Below, one piece after another: positions 17,745-25,830 of a DNA stretch of 48,996 nucleotides. The notes under the pieces are model-generated. The model had not been told where the DNA came from. It was given only the letters and a program-made list of their open reading frames with translations, and ran no database searches. Position numbers and translations under genes: made by a program. This stretch comes from an uncultured Alphaproteobacteria bacterium (GTDB taxonomy: Bacteria > Pseudomonadota > Alphaproteobacteria > Micavibrionales > Micavibrionaceae). Each line of letters starts with the position of its first letter. The stretch's first letter is position 1. The stretch spans positions 1-48,996 of the forward strand of contig CALHAW010000017.1 in the NCBI GenBank assembly GCA_937934135.1, in the 5' to 3' direction.

Positions 17745-18491
17745 TTAATTAGGTGTCGCAATCCATTGGGCAATCCCCACCCCATTCGGGCTTTCAAGGC
17801 GCGGAACACGCACTACAACAAGGGTCACAAGCCAGTAATCAGCCCGTTTTTTCGCCCCAGATTGATAAGACAGCACCATCGGCACCTCAACAATCCATTG
17901 ATATTGGCCATTTACAACCCCTTCGGAACGTAAAATCGGCGCACCACTGGGCGCAGCAGTAACAACTTGGGAGTTGGCTTCAATCGATTCTAATATCCGC
18001 GCGCTTTTTAACGCCCCGCTAAAGCTTTCCCACCCACGGCGGGTGAAAAAACGTGATGATTCCTGTAATCTTCTACGAAAATCATTAAATCCAAACGTCA
18101 TAATCTCAGTCGTCGCCTGCGCCGCCCATGACATAAGGGCTGGATTACTTAAATTAGGTTGATTTAACTGCACCATCGGGATTAAACGCCCATCTTCCGT
18201 AGTCGCAAAATAACGATTCTCTGGCTGATGGACATGTATCACAAAGAACATCGCCGCAATTAAGCCAAGAATAATAAAGCTCTGCACAACAGAAACCCGA
18301 AGCGCCAAGCGATACCCATCACGGTAAAATTCATTGCGCAGGACGGTGCGCGCCAACCCGCTTAAATCCTTGTTTTCTTGCTTTGGTTGCGCCGCGGCGC
18401 CCGCACCACTATCTTTTGCCGACCCACGCGGTGAATCAGGGGCAACAGCAGCAGTTCTATCTTCTAAGTTATTTTCTGGTTTATCGGACAT
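17745..18491 (-). CDS. dotI: Dot/Icm inner-membrane protein DotI (IcmL)
   Basis: A 248-residue protein with a 60-residue polar N-terminus, one membrane segment at about 64-84 (VVQSFIILGLIAAMFFVIHV) and a periplasmic domain. The blocks YFATTEDGRLIPMVQLNQPN, FNDFRRRLQESSRFFTRRGW and the C-terminal WLVTLVVVRVPRLESPNGVGI are typical of DotI/IcmL, the VirB8-like (NTF2-fold) member of the system. It is the first gene of the minus-strand dot operon, and its start faces the divergent five-gene paralog operon across about 204 bases. The Shine-Dalgarno sequence is weak. Confidence 0.94.
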   Translation of the reverse strand: MSDKPENNLEDRTAAVAPDSPRGSAKDSGAGAAAQPKQENKDLSGLARTVLRNEFYRDGYRLALRVSVVQSFIILGLIAAMFFVIHVHQPENRYFATTEDGRLIPMVQLNQPNLSNPALMSWAAQATTEIMTFGFNDFRRRLQESSRFFTRRGWESFSGALKSARILESIEANSQVVTAAPSGAPILRSEGVVNGQYQWIVEVPMVLSYQSGAKKRADYWLVTLVVVRVPRLESPNGVGIAQWIATPN

Positions 18492-18695
18492 GTTTTGAAA
18501 AAGAAATTTTGTTAACTTATCTAATATGTATCAAATGATGATCGAAAGCACCATATTCTTTCCATTTGATCACAAAAACACCCGAAACAACAAATTTGAT
18601 AGAAGCTTTTCATCTTTCCCCTTCCATTTGTGCGTTTCGATGTCAAAATATGTTAGAATTGTGAAGAGTGTAAATAAAACTGATTTTTGCGGGTG

Positions 18696-20999
18696 ATGGT
18701 CATTAAAGACATAAGGTTATTACTATATATAAAGACAGCATTGATGGTGTTCGTATTTTGCGGCGCTTTCGGCCTATCGCTGGCATATGCGCAAAATAAT
18801 CGGCTCGAATTTCCAAACGTCCCCAGCAATCTAAATTTTCCTCAAGTACCTCTTGGTAATGCCTCATTTCCTGCGAGCATTCCCAACGTCAATAATATTA
18901 CAGGCCTTCCATCTAATGCAAAATCCGCCTTAAGCCGTATTCCTAATTTGGGACAATTAAACCCTACGCAATTTACTAGAAACGTCCTAAGCAATCCTGC
19001 TATTGCAAATGGATTCAACCAAACACTCCAACAAGCAGGGGTCGGCGCAACCATTCAACAAATAACACAAGTTGCCCAAGTCGCCTTAAATCCCCAACAA
19101 ATCTTACAAAACCCGCAAGCCTTAGGAAATTTAGTTGGCGGCGCACTACAAAATGTTAATCCCAATTTAGGCAGAGCGATAAATAGCGGCCTAGGACAAA
19201 TTGGACAACAAATTACCCAAGAACTAACAGGGCAAATTGGACAACAAATTACTCAGGGATTAACCGGGCAAATTGGACAACAAATTACCCAAGAACTAAC
19301 AGGGCAAATTGGGCAGCAACTGACCCAAGGCATAACAAGGCAGATTGGGCAACAAATATCGCAGCAACTAGCAGGGCAAATATCACAACAATTAACCCAA
19401 GGAATCACTGGACAAATCAGACAACAATTAACAGGGCGGTTAGGGCAATTTCTTGGGCAACAACTCACAGGGCAATTAGGACAGCTTACAGGACAACTGA
19501 CGGGGCAAATCGCAGGACAACTGGCAGGGCGGATTGGACAACAAATATCACAGCAACTGGCAGGACAGATTGGGCAACGCATCACAGGGCAGCTTGCTGG
19601 GCAGTTGGCTGGACAATTAAGTGGACAGATCGCCGGACAAATTGCGGGACAGATCGCTGGGCAAATCGCAGGACAGTTAGGCGGTGCGCTTAATGGCGCA
19701 TTAGCAGGTGGCTTAAATGGCGCACTCGGCAGTGCATTCAGCAGCCCCGCAGCACAAGCACAAGCACAACAGCAAGCACAGCAACAAAACCAACAACAAG
19801 CAACGCAAGGCGGGCAATGCGCGGGGTGTAGCTCTTGCGCAAACTGCCCTGTTAAAATTAATGAAAACCATCGCGTTATCCGCCTTCATGAAACCTCAGA
19901 ATTTGAACAACATCGTTCATGGTTTGTGACAACATGGTGGATTGATTTAGTCGCCCCTGCCTTGGGCGCAATGACCAGCCAGTTTACCGCCAATATGGTA
20001 GCGCAGGTTCAGGCCATTGGTGGTTTTTTTGATGCAAAACATCAAATGGAAACACAGCGTTTATTCAACACCTTAACCGCCAAAGCTCATAAAGATTACC
20101 ACCCCAGCGAACAGCTTTGCACCATCGGAACAAATGTCCGTTCCTTAGCCGCGTCTGAGAAAAAATCAAATCTAGTGCAGTCGGCACTGGCCAACTATAT
20201 GATGCAACGCCAACTTTCTTCTGGGGACACTACATCACAAGAAGGAAGCGATTCAGACAGAAGAACAAGATTAAAAGCTGTCTTAGAAACATATTGCCGT
20301 CCGACTGACAACGGCGACAGCTTTGACAAATTATGCACTGCGTCTGATAGAAAACGCATGAGTAAAGATGTTGATTTCACCAACACACTTGATAATAAAC
20401 TCACCCTTAATCTTGATTTTTCTGGTACGGAAGCCGAAAACTTCACAGATGATGAACGTGATCTTTTGGCGCTCGGCTCCAACTTATTTGCTCATAAAGT
20501 TTTAAATGTTCAACCCGCTAACAACTTGGGTCGCTCCCCCACAGAAATAACACAGCTTGCGTATTATTATTTAGATTACCGCGCCCTCGCCGCAAAGCGC
20601 AGCGTTGCACAAAATTCCTTTGCTGCTATTGCCGCAGAAAAGGCCGAAGGAGACACAAATGCAGCCCCTTTCCTAAAGGCGATATTGGCTGAAACAGGTG
20701 TAAATCCACAAGATATCGAACAGCGCTTAGGCGAAAAACCGAGCTATTTCGCACAGATGGAGGTCATGACAAAAGATCTGTATCAAAACCCTAATTTCTA
20801 TTCTAATCTATATGATAAACCCGTTAACGTTGAGCGAAAAACCGTTGCACTTCAAGCGATTGAATTAATGCAAGATCGGGATATTTATAACAGCCTTTTA
20901 CGCAGTGAATCTGTCTTGGCTACTCTTGTTGAAACAATGCTCCTTGATGAGCATAAACGTGTTTCCGCTGAACTTGATAGAGTGAGGGTGGGGCAATAA
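18696..20999 (+). CDS. Exported paralog 1: Gln-rich tetrad repeat plus shared core
   Basis: About 767 residues, function unknown. A signal peptide (TALMVFVFCGAFGLSLAYAQ) is followed by an Asn/Pro-rich stretch. A tract of about 160 residues then has Ile or Leu every fourth position among Gly and Gln (GQIG, QQIT, QELT units), ending in repeated GQIA and a Gln-rich linker. A Cys cluster CAGCSSCANC comes next. The C-terminal 370 residues are the core shared with the next four genes: GGFFDAKHQMETQR, KDYHPSEQLCTIGT, RSLAASEKK, YLDYRALAAKRSVAQNSFAAI and KPSYFAQMEVMTKDLYQNP. The start is ATG 18696; GTG 18693 and TTG 18687 are in frame just upstream. It is the first gene of an operon divergent from dotI, so a role with the Dot/Icm system is likely but unproven. 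Confidence 0.85.
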   Translation: MVIKDIRLLLYIKTALMVFVFCGAFGLSLAYAQNNRLEFPNVPSNLNFPQVPLGNASFPASIPNVNNITGLPSNAKSALSRIPNLGQLNPTQFTRNVLSNPAIANGFNQTLQQAGVGATIQQITQVAQVALNPQQILQNPQALGNLVGGALQNVNPNLGRAINSGLGQIGQQITQELTGQIGQQITQGLTGQIGQQITQELTGQIGQQLTQGITRQIGQQISQQLAGQISQQLTQGITGQIRQQLTGRLGQFLGQQLTGQLGQLTGQLTGQIAGQLAGRIGQQISQQLAGQIGQRITGQLAGQLAGQLSGQIAGQIAGQIAGQIAGQLGGALNGALAGGLNGALGSAFSSPAAQAQAQQQAQQQNQQQATQGGQCAGCSSCANCPVKINENHRVIRLHETSEFEQHRSWFVTTWWIDLVAPALGAMTSQFTANMVAQVQAIGGFFDAKHQMETQRLFNTLTAKAHKDYHPSEQLCTIGTNVRSLAASEKKSNLVQSALANYMMQRQLSSGDTTSQEGSDSDRRTRLKAVLETYCRPTDNGDSFDKLCTASDRKRMSKDVDFTNTLDNKLTLNLDFSGTEAENFTDDERDLLALGSNLFAHKVLNVQPANNLGRSPTEITQLAYYYLDYRALAAKRSVAQNSFAAIAAEKAEGDTNAAPFLKAILAETGVNPQDIEQRLGEKPSYFAQMEVMTKDLYQNPNFYSNLYDKPVNVERKTVALQAIELMQDRDIYNSLLRSESVLATLVETMLLDEHKRVSAELDRVRVGQ
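19192..19683 (+). repeat. Degenerate 12-bp coding repeat (tetrapeptide GQIx)
   Basis: About 490 bases in frame within exported paralog 1 encode some 40 degenerate tetrapeptides of the form [G/Q]-Q-[I/L]-[G/T/A]. At the 5' end three tetrads make a 36-base higher-order unit (GQIGQQITQELT); at the 3' end this decays to near-identical AGQI units. The repeat is coding, not a DNA-level array of spacers. Its similarity between units suggests copy-number change by slippage. Confidence 0.85.
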
Positions 21000-23086
21000 T
21001 GAGACATACAAAACAATATTCTTTCTTTGTCCTTCTTTTTATGGCGCTTTTCCTTATCAGCGCGTCTCATGCTTACGCAGTTTCAGAAATCACGACGCGG
21101 CCCAGCACACCGCATCAAGAAACACCGGCTTCATCGGCGGTTAATAAAACATGTCCAGGAAAGTGTGGAAAATGTAATTGCCAACCCACAATCGAAAAAA
21201 ACCATGTTGAAATTCGTGATCATAAAACAGCAGAATTTGTAAAACACCGCAAATGGATGATCGATGAGCTATGGAAGACTCACGTTCTGCCCGCCATGGG
21301 AATGATGGCTTCGCAATTAACCGCAGGCGCAGTGCAACAAGTTTTTATCATCGGTACATTCTTTGACGCAAAACACCAACTAGAAACGCAGCGTATCTTC
21401 CAACAACTGATGGCCGAAGCACATCGGGATTACATGCCCAGCGAAGGGGTCTGTGAAGTAGGAACAGCGGCACGCTCCTTGGCCGCCTCTGACCGCAAAA
21501 CACCTTTGGCACAAACAATTCTTTCCGAAAGAAGTTTGGATCGCCAATTACGCGCAAAAGACACCATCGCAGGATCCGATCTTGATGCAGATATTAAAAG
21601 CCGTATCGCCCATTTTGCTAAAAATAACTGTAGCGCCAATGATAATGCAGGCGGGCTTGAATGGCTTTGTAAAAATACTGGCAATGCAAACGGATCAGGG
21701 GGCAGATCAAACGCCCAAGGCAATAACAACAATCCACAACAAAACACGCCACCCAATATTGCAACAGCAAACCAAGGAGCAACAGGCAATACAGCAGCAG
21801 AAGCAGCTACACAAAATAATAACACCAGTGCCAATAGCGGCAACACAAACCAGCAAAGTGATAATAATATTAACCCCGTAAACCTAAACAGTAATAATGG
21901 CGGTACAGGAAATTCAAACAACAATCAAACACCACGTTTTTCTGTAAGGGGGCAACTCCCTAATGGTGGTAATAACCAAACAATATTTGATTACCGCACA
22001 ATTAATTTCAATATTGGTAACCACTTTAACAATTTATCTGGGCGCTTCACTGTCCCTCAAAACGGTCGATATACCTTCACGGCAACCGTAACAATGAATA
22101 ACCCCGATGAAATTGCTGTTGTTTCCTTGCGTAAAAATAGTCAAAGCATTTTTAATCGCGCCGGAACCCGTGTAGGCGTACAAAATATTCGCTTCACGAC
22201 CAATCTTGAATTGGAACGGGGGGATCGCATTACGCTCTTCTCAAACTCACGTTTAGGAAGTGGAAATCACACTTTTACTGGTGCTCTTATTTCATCAAAT
22301 GATGGTGATGGAAATGGTGTCGATAACGCTGGCGACAATAACAACCCACCAAATGATCCCGCAGTCATTGCCCAAAAAGAAAACCGTAACAAAGACGTTG
22401 ATTTCACCCGCGCGGTACTATCAAAATCAACTCTTGATATTGATATCACAAAGGCAGGAGAAAGTGACAGGGACAATAACGGAGAAAATGAAGAAGCAAG
22501 TGACGGCGCAATCTCAAAAGACGCGCAGGCACTCTTTGCGCTTTCTGCAAATTTATTTGGCCATAAACCGCTTGCTTTTGCACCCGCTATTACAATCGCC
22601 GATGAAAATGGACAACCCAAAACAACAGCAACACGTTATTTAGACCTACGCTCTATCGCCGCCAAACGAAGCGTTGGACAAAATTCTTTTGCCGCCATCA
22701 CCGCAGAACGCTTTAGCGGTGACGAACAAGCTGCCCCTTATATCAGGAAAATTTTAGAAGAATTGGGTATCAAGCCCGATGAAATGAATGATTTTTTAGG
22801 CGAAAAACCAAGCTACAACGCACAAATGGAAGTGCTGACCAAACGCATAGCGCAAAACCCTACTTTCTATACAGAGCTTTATGATAAACCCGCCAATGTT
22901 TTAAGAAAACAGGCCATGTTACGTGCTATTAACTTAATGCAAGAACGTGATCTTTATAAAAGTCAGTTACGCCAAGAAATGGCACTCGCTGTTGCTCTTG
23001 AAACCATGCTTCATGATGAAGATACACGTGTCCGCGCCGCAATCGATGGATTATCACCAGGGGGGAGGCCAGCATTTAATGAATAA
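20999..23086 (+). CDS. Exported paralog 2: shared core with C1q-like insert
   Basis: A 695-residue protein with a signal peptide (FFVLLFMALFLISASHAYA), a Cys cluster (CPGKCGKCNC) and the shared core (TFFDAKHQLETQR, RSLAASDRK, YLDLRSIAAKRSVGQNSFAAI, KPSYNAQMEVLTKRIAQNP). The core is interrupted after EWLCKNTG by an Asn/Gln-rich linker. A domain of about 120 residues (about 310-430) then follows that reads like a C1q/TNF jelly roll: IFDYRTINFNIGNHFNNLSG, RFTVPQNGRYTFTATV, LELERGDRITLFS and FTGALIS. After a second Asn/Asp-rich linker the core resumes at KDVDFT. The ATG overlaps the stop of paralog 1 (TAATG). C1q-like domains bind proteins or sugars, so this may be a ligand-binding surface protein; the function is not known. 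Confidence 0.85.
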   Translation: MRHTKQYSFFVLLFMALFLISASHAYAVSEITTRPSTPHQETPASSAVNKTCPGKCGKCNCQPTIEKNHVEIRDHKTAEFVKHRKWMIDELWKTHVLPAMGMMASQLTAGAVQQVFIIGTFFDAKHQLETQRIFQQLMAEAHRDYMPSEGVCEVGTAARSLAASDRKTPLAQTILSERSLDRQLRAKDTIAGSDLDADIKSRIAHFAKNNCSANDNAGGLEWLCKNTGNANGSGGRSNAQGNNNNPQQNTPPNIATANQGATGNTAAEAATQNNNTSANSGNTNQQSDNNINPVNLNSNNGGTGNSNNNQTPRFSVRGQLPNGGNNQTIFDYRTINFNIGNHFNNLSGRFTVPQNGRYTFTATVTMNNPDEIAVVSLRKNSQSIFNRAGTRVGVQNIRFTTNLELERGDRITLFSNSRLGSGNHTFTGALISSNDGDGNGVDNAGDNNNPPNDPAVIAQKENRNKDVDFTRAVLSKSTLDIDITKAGESDRDNNGENEEASDGAISKDAQALFALSANLFGHKPLAFAPAITIADENGQPKTTATRYLDLRSIAAKRSVGQNSFAAITAERFSGDEQAAPYIRKILEELGIKPDEMNDFLGEKPSYNAQMEVLTKRIAQNPTFYTELYDKPANVLRKQAMLRAINLMQERDLYKSQLRQEMALAVALETMLHDEDTRVRAAIDGLSPGGRPAFNE

Positions 23087-24467
23087 AAAACTGTTCCCAC
23101 TTTTATGTATGATTCTTTTAACGCTTACGCTTTTCTCACAAAATGCATGGGCGGGTTGTAAACCCGATCCTGCCTGTGGATGCGGCGCTTGCTCAACCCA
23201 TGTCAGTGCATGTCAAAGCCATTGTCTCTGTGTGTCCAACGCAGAAACAGGAGCGCCAGATCGGCCAAAAACAACTTTGGGTCACATCACCGAAGAATTT
23301 AAGAAACAACGCAAATGGCTAATCGATCAATTTTTCAAAGAACCAAACGCCAAAGATGTTTTAGGAATTTTAGCTGCCTTAAAAATAATGACCACACAAC
23401 TAACCTCTGTCGGTATGATGCAAGTCGAAGCCATTGGTGGGTTCTTTGACGCCAAACATCAACTGGAAACACAGCGTCTATTTCAGCAATTAACCGCGCG
23501 CGCCCACAAAGATTACAGCCCGAATGAAGAATTATGTGAGATTGGAACAATTAGCCGCTCTCTCGCCGCGTCCAGTCGTAATAAAGAGCTTACCAAAACG
23601 GTGTTTTCTAAACGCGCGACAGATCGCCACCTCTTAGCCAATGACACCACTGCTATTGAAGGGACTTTTTCTGACAAACGCACACGTTTGCGCCAATTCA
23701 TTAAAAAATATTGTGACAAAGGTGACAATATGGGCAATCTCAACCTTCTTTGTATGAAAAGTGAAAATAAAAGAAAACTTTTTAACAAAGACATTAATTT
23801 TACAGCAACTATTGATACGCCCCTTACCCTCGACTTGGATTTTTCAGAGGAAGGCAAAAGTGAGACAACAGATGATGAAGAAGCGCTTTTTGCGTTGACA
23901 TCAAATTTATTTGCGCATGAGCTTGCACCAGATAAAAAGCAAAATAATTTCCTAACCAACCAAGGAAAACCCAACATGGTAGGCGCCGCTGGTGCTTATT
24001 TGGATTTACGTGCCTTAACCGCAAAACGCAGCGTTGCGGCAAACAGCCTTGCTTCCATTATTGCAGAAAAAGCAAAAGGTGATAAAGAAGCACAACCATT
24101 TATCTATTCCTTTATCCGTGAAATGACCAAAGGAAAAGACACAGAATTAGCGCCCGCAGAAATTGAAAAATTATTGGGAGATAAGCCCAGCTATTACGCA
24201 CAGATGGAAGTGTTAACCAAAAAACTTTATCAAAATCCTAATTTCTATAGTGACCTTTATGATAAACCCGCCAACGTCCTACGAAAAGATGTTGCCATAC
24301 AGGCGGCGACCCTTATGCAAAAACGTGACCTTTATCACAGCTACCTACGCTCTGAAATGTTGCTTGCCGTTATGTTAGAAACCGCCTTAACCGATGAACA
24401 AGACCGCATTGATAATGAATTGGCCAAAGGATTTAATACCGGTGAAATGGAGGATCCACGGCCATGA
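23079..24467 (+). CDS. Exported paralog 3: Cys-rich N-terminus plus shared core
   Basis: A 462-residue protein. The frame is open well upstream inside paralog 2, but ATG 23079 has a strong GGGGGAGG ten bases before it and begins a clean signal peptide (FPLLCMILLTLTLFSQNAWA). The start overlaps the end of paralog 2 by eight bases. A segment of about 40 residues after the signal carries nine Cys (including CGCGAC and CQSHCLC). The rest is the shared core with no extra domain: QLTSVGMMQVEAIGGFFDAK, KDYSPNEELCEIGT, YLDLRALTAKRSVAANSLA and KPSYYAQMEVLTKKLYQNP. With paralog 4 it is the minimal form of the family and shows the core's true limits. Confidence 0.85.
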   Translation: MNKKLFPLLCMILLTLTLFSQNAWAGCKPDPACGCGACSTHVSACQSHCLCVSNAETGAPDRPKTTLGHITEEFKKQRKWLIDQFFKEPNAKDVLGILAALKIMTTQLTSVGMMQVEAIGGFFDAKHQLETQRLFQQLTARAHKDYSPNEELCEIGTISRSLAASSRNKELTKTVFSKRATDRHLLANDTTAIEGTFSDKRTRLRQFIKKYCDKGDNMGNLNLLCMKSENKRKLFNKDINFTATIDTPLTLDLDFSEEGKSETTDDEEALFALTSNLFAHELAPDKKQNNFLTNQGKPNMVGAAGAYLDLRALTAKRSVAANSLASIIAEKAKGDKEAQPFIYSFIREMTKGKDTELAPAEIEKLLGDKPSYYAQMEVLTKKLYQNPNFYSDLYDKPANVLRKDVAIQAATLMQKRDLYHSYLRSEMLLAVMLETALTDEQDRIDNELAKGFNTGEMEDPRP

Positions 24468-25828
24468 TGAACACGGATAATAATAATAAAATAATGCGGA
24501 TAATTCCTATTTTTATAATGGGGCTTTTACTCTTAGGTTTATTTGGATATATAAATTTTTATTCTGCCGCTCCCGCCTATGCACATCATAGCTGTTGTTG
24601 TGGCGGGTCATGCGATACTGAAGTAGGGCCACTTTGTTCTCAAGGGCAATGTGTTTGTCAGTCTGATAAAGAAACAGAAAAGACCGTACCGCACATTACA
24701 ACTGAATTTATCCAACATCGTGAATGGTTGATTAAAATTGCATGGGAAGCCCATCTTCTGCCTGCCATGTTGCTCATGACCGAACAAATTTCAACAATGG
24801 CGCTTCATCAAACATTAATGATTGGATCATTTTTTGACGCCAAACATCAAATGGAAAGCCAACAGCTCCTCGCCGAATTACAAGCCGATGCGCATAAAGC
24901 CTACCATCCCAGCGCGGGCATGTGTGAATTTGGTACAAATACGCGCTCCATCGCCGCCTCTGATCGCAAATCACAAATTACCCAAATCGCCCTTTCTACA
25001 CGCGCCTCCCAAAGACAGCTTTTAAGTGGTGACGTGATCAGCGTTGGGGGGTCTGCGGATGATCTACGAAGCCGTCTTGACCAACTGCAAAATCGTTATT
25101 GTAACCCTGCAGATATGGGCGGTGGCTTTGCTGATTTTTGCCAAGGAACAGATCCATCTCTTTATAATGATGATGTCAATTACACCGCCAAGGTAGACAA
25201 TGAAAAAACTTTAGAAATTGATTTCACAGATAATATCGTTACCAAAGATGAAGAAGCCGTCCTCGCTCTTTCCGCTAATATATATGGTCATATCACCATG
25301 CCACGTATTCCACCCCGCGCCATGTCCGATGAAAATGGTAATATTACCGGTAGAACGCAAGGCGCTTACACCTTTATGAAACTCCGCTCGCTTGCCGCAA
25401 AACGCAGTGTCGCGCAAGCCGCTCTCGCCGCCCAAGTGGGCATGCGTTCCCAAGGAGAAGATGGCGTTAAACCCTATATGGAAGCTATTTTGAAAGAAAT
25501 GGGATTACAACAAAACGACATTGACGTGGTCTTACGTGACAAGCCAAGCTATTACGCACAAATGGAGCTATTGACGAAAAAGCTCTATCAACGTCCCTCT
25601 TTTTATTCAAATCTTTATGATAAGCCCGTTAATATAGACCGTAAAACTGCGTCTATGATGGCACTCGGCCTAATGCAGCGCCGCGACATGTATGAAAGCC
25701 AATTACGCAGTGAAATGATGACGGCAGTATTCTTAGAACAAAAATTAAAACCAATAGAAGAATTATACTCAAACGAAGTCGGCCCGTTCCGTGAAGGAGC
25801 AGAGCTGATAGACATAGGCCTCGATTAA
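24464..25828 (+). CDS. Exported paralog 4: Cys-rich N-terminus plus shared core
   Basis: A 454-residue protein that overlaps paralog 3 by ATGA; GGAGG lies nine bases before the first of two adjacent ATGs. A hydrophobic signal (IIPIFIMGLLLLGLFGYINF) ends near AYA. The Cys/His-rich segment HHSCCCGGSCD to CSQGQCVC follows, then the shared core (GSFFDAKHQMESQQ, KAYHPSAGMCEFGT, RSIAASDRK, FMKLRSLAAKRSVAQAALA, KPSYYAQMELLTKKLYQRP). Compared with paralog 3 the signature positions are slightly more diverged (ESQQ for ETQR). No catalytic motif is visible. It may be a structural subunit that assembles with its paralogs. Confidence 0.85.
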   Translation: MMNTDNNNKIMRIIPIFIMGLLLLGLFGYINFYSAAPAYAHHSCCCGGSCDTEVGPLCSQGQCVCQSDKETEKTVPHITTEFIQHREWLIKIAWEAHLLPAMLLMTEQISTMALHQTLMIGSFFDAKHQMESQQLLAELQADAHKAYHPSAGMCEFGTNTRSIAASDRKSQITQIALSTRASQRQLLSGDVISVGGSADDLRSRLDQLQNRYCNPADMGGGFADFCQGTDPSLYNDDVNYTAKVDNEKTLEIDFTDNIVTKDEEAVLALSANIYGHITMPRIPPRAMSDENGNITGRTQGAYTFMKLRSLAAKRSVAQAALAAQVGMRSQGEDGVKPYMEAILKEMGLQQNDIDVVLRDKPSYYAQMELLTKKLYQRPSFYSNLYDKPVNIDRKTASMMALGLMQRRDMYESQLRSEMMTAVFLEQKLKPIEELYSNEVGPFREGAELIDIGLD

Positions 25829-25830
25829 AT

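Noticed and set aside
19253-19585. Minus-strand frame very rich in Cys and Pro opposite the paralog 1 repeat, resembling a metal-binding protein
   Set aside because: It is the reverse shadow of the Gly/Gln tetrapeptide repeat (GGGCAA and ACAA units read backwards as Cys/Pro); it has no start signal of its own.
19192-19683. Possible CRISPR or satellite array
   Set aside because: Units are contiguous, in frame and coding; there are no unique spacers of constant length and no cas genes.
21430-21924. Hydrophobic minus-strand frame of 164 codons
   Set aside because: It is the complement of the Asn/Gln/Thr-rich linker of paralog 2; its composition is explained by the coding strand.
22947-23078. 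N-terminal extension of exported paralog 3
   Set aside because: It overlaps conserved coding sequence of paralog 2, and the strong ribosome-binding site and signal peptide start at 23079.
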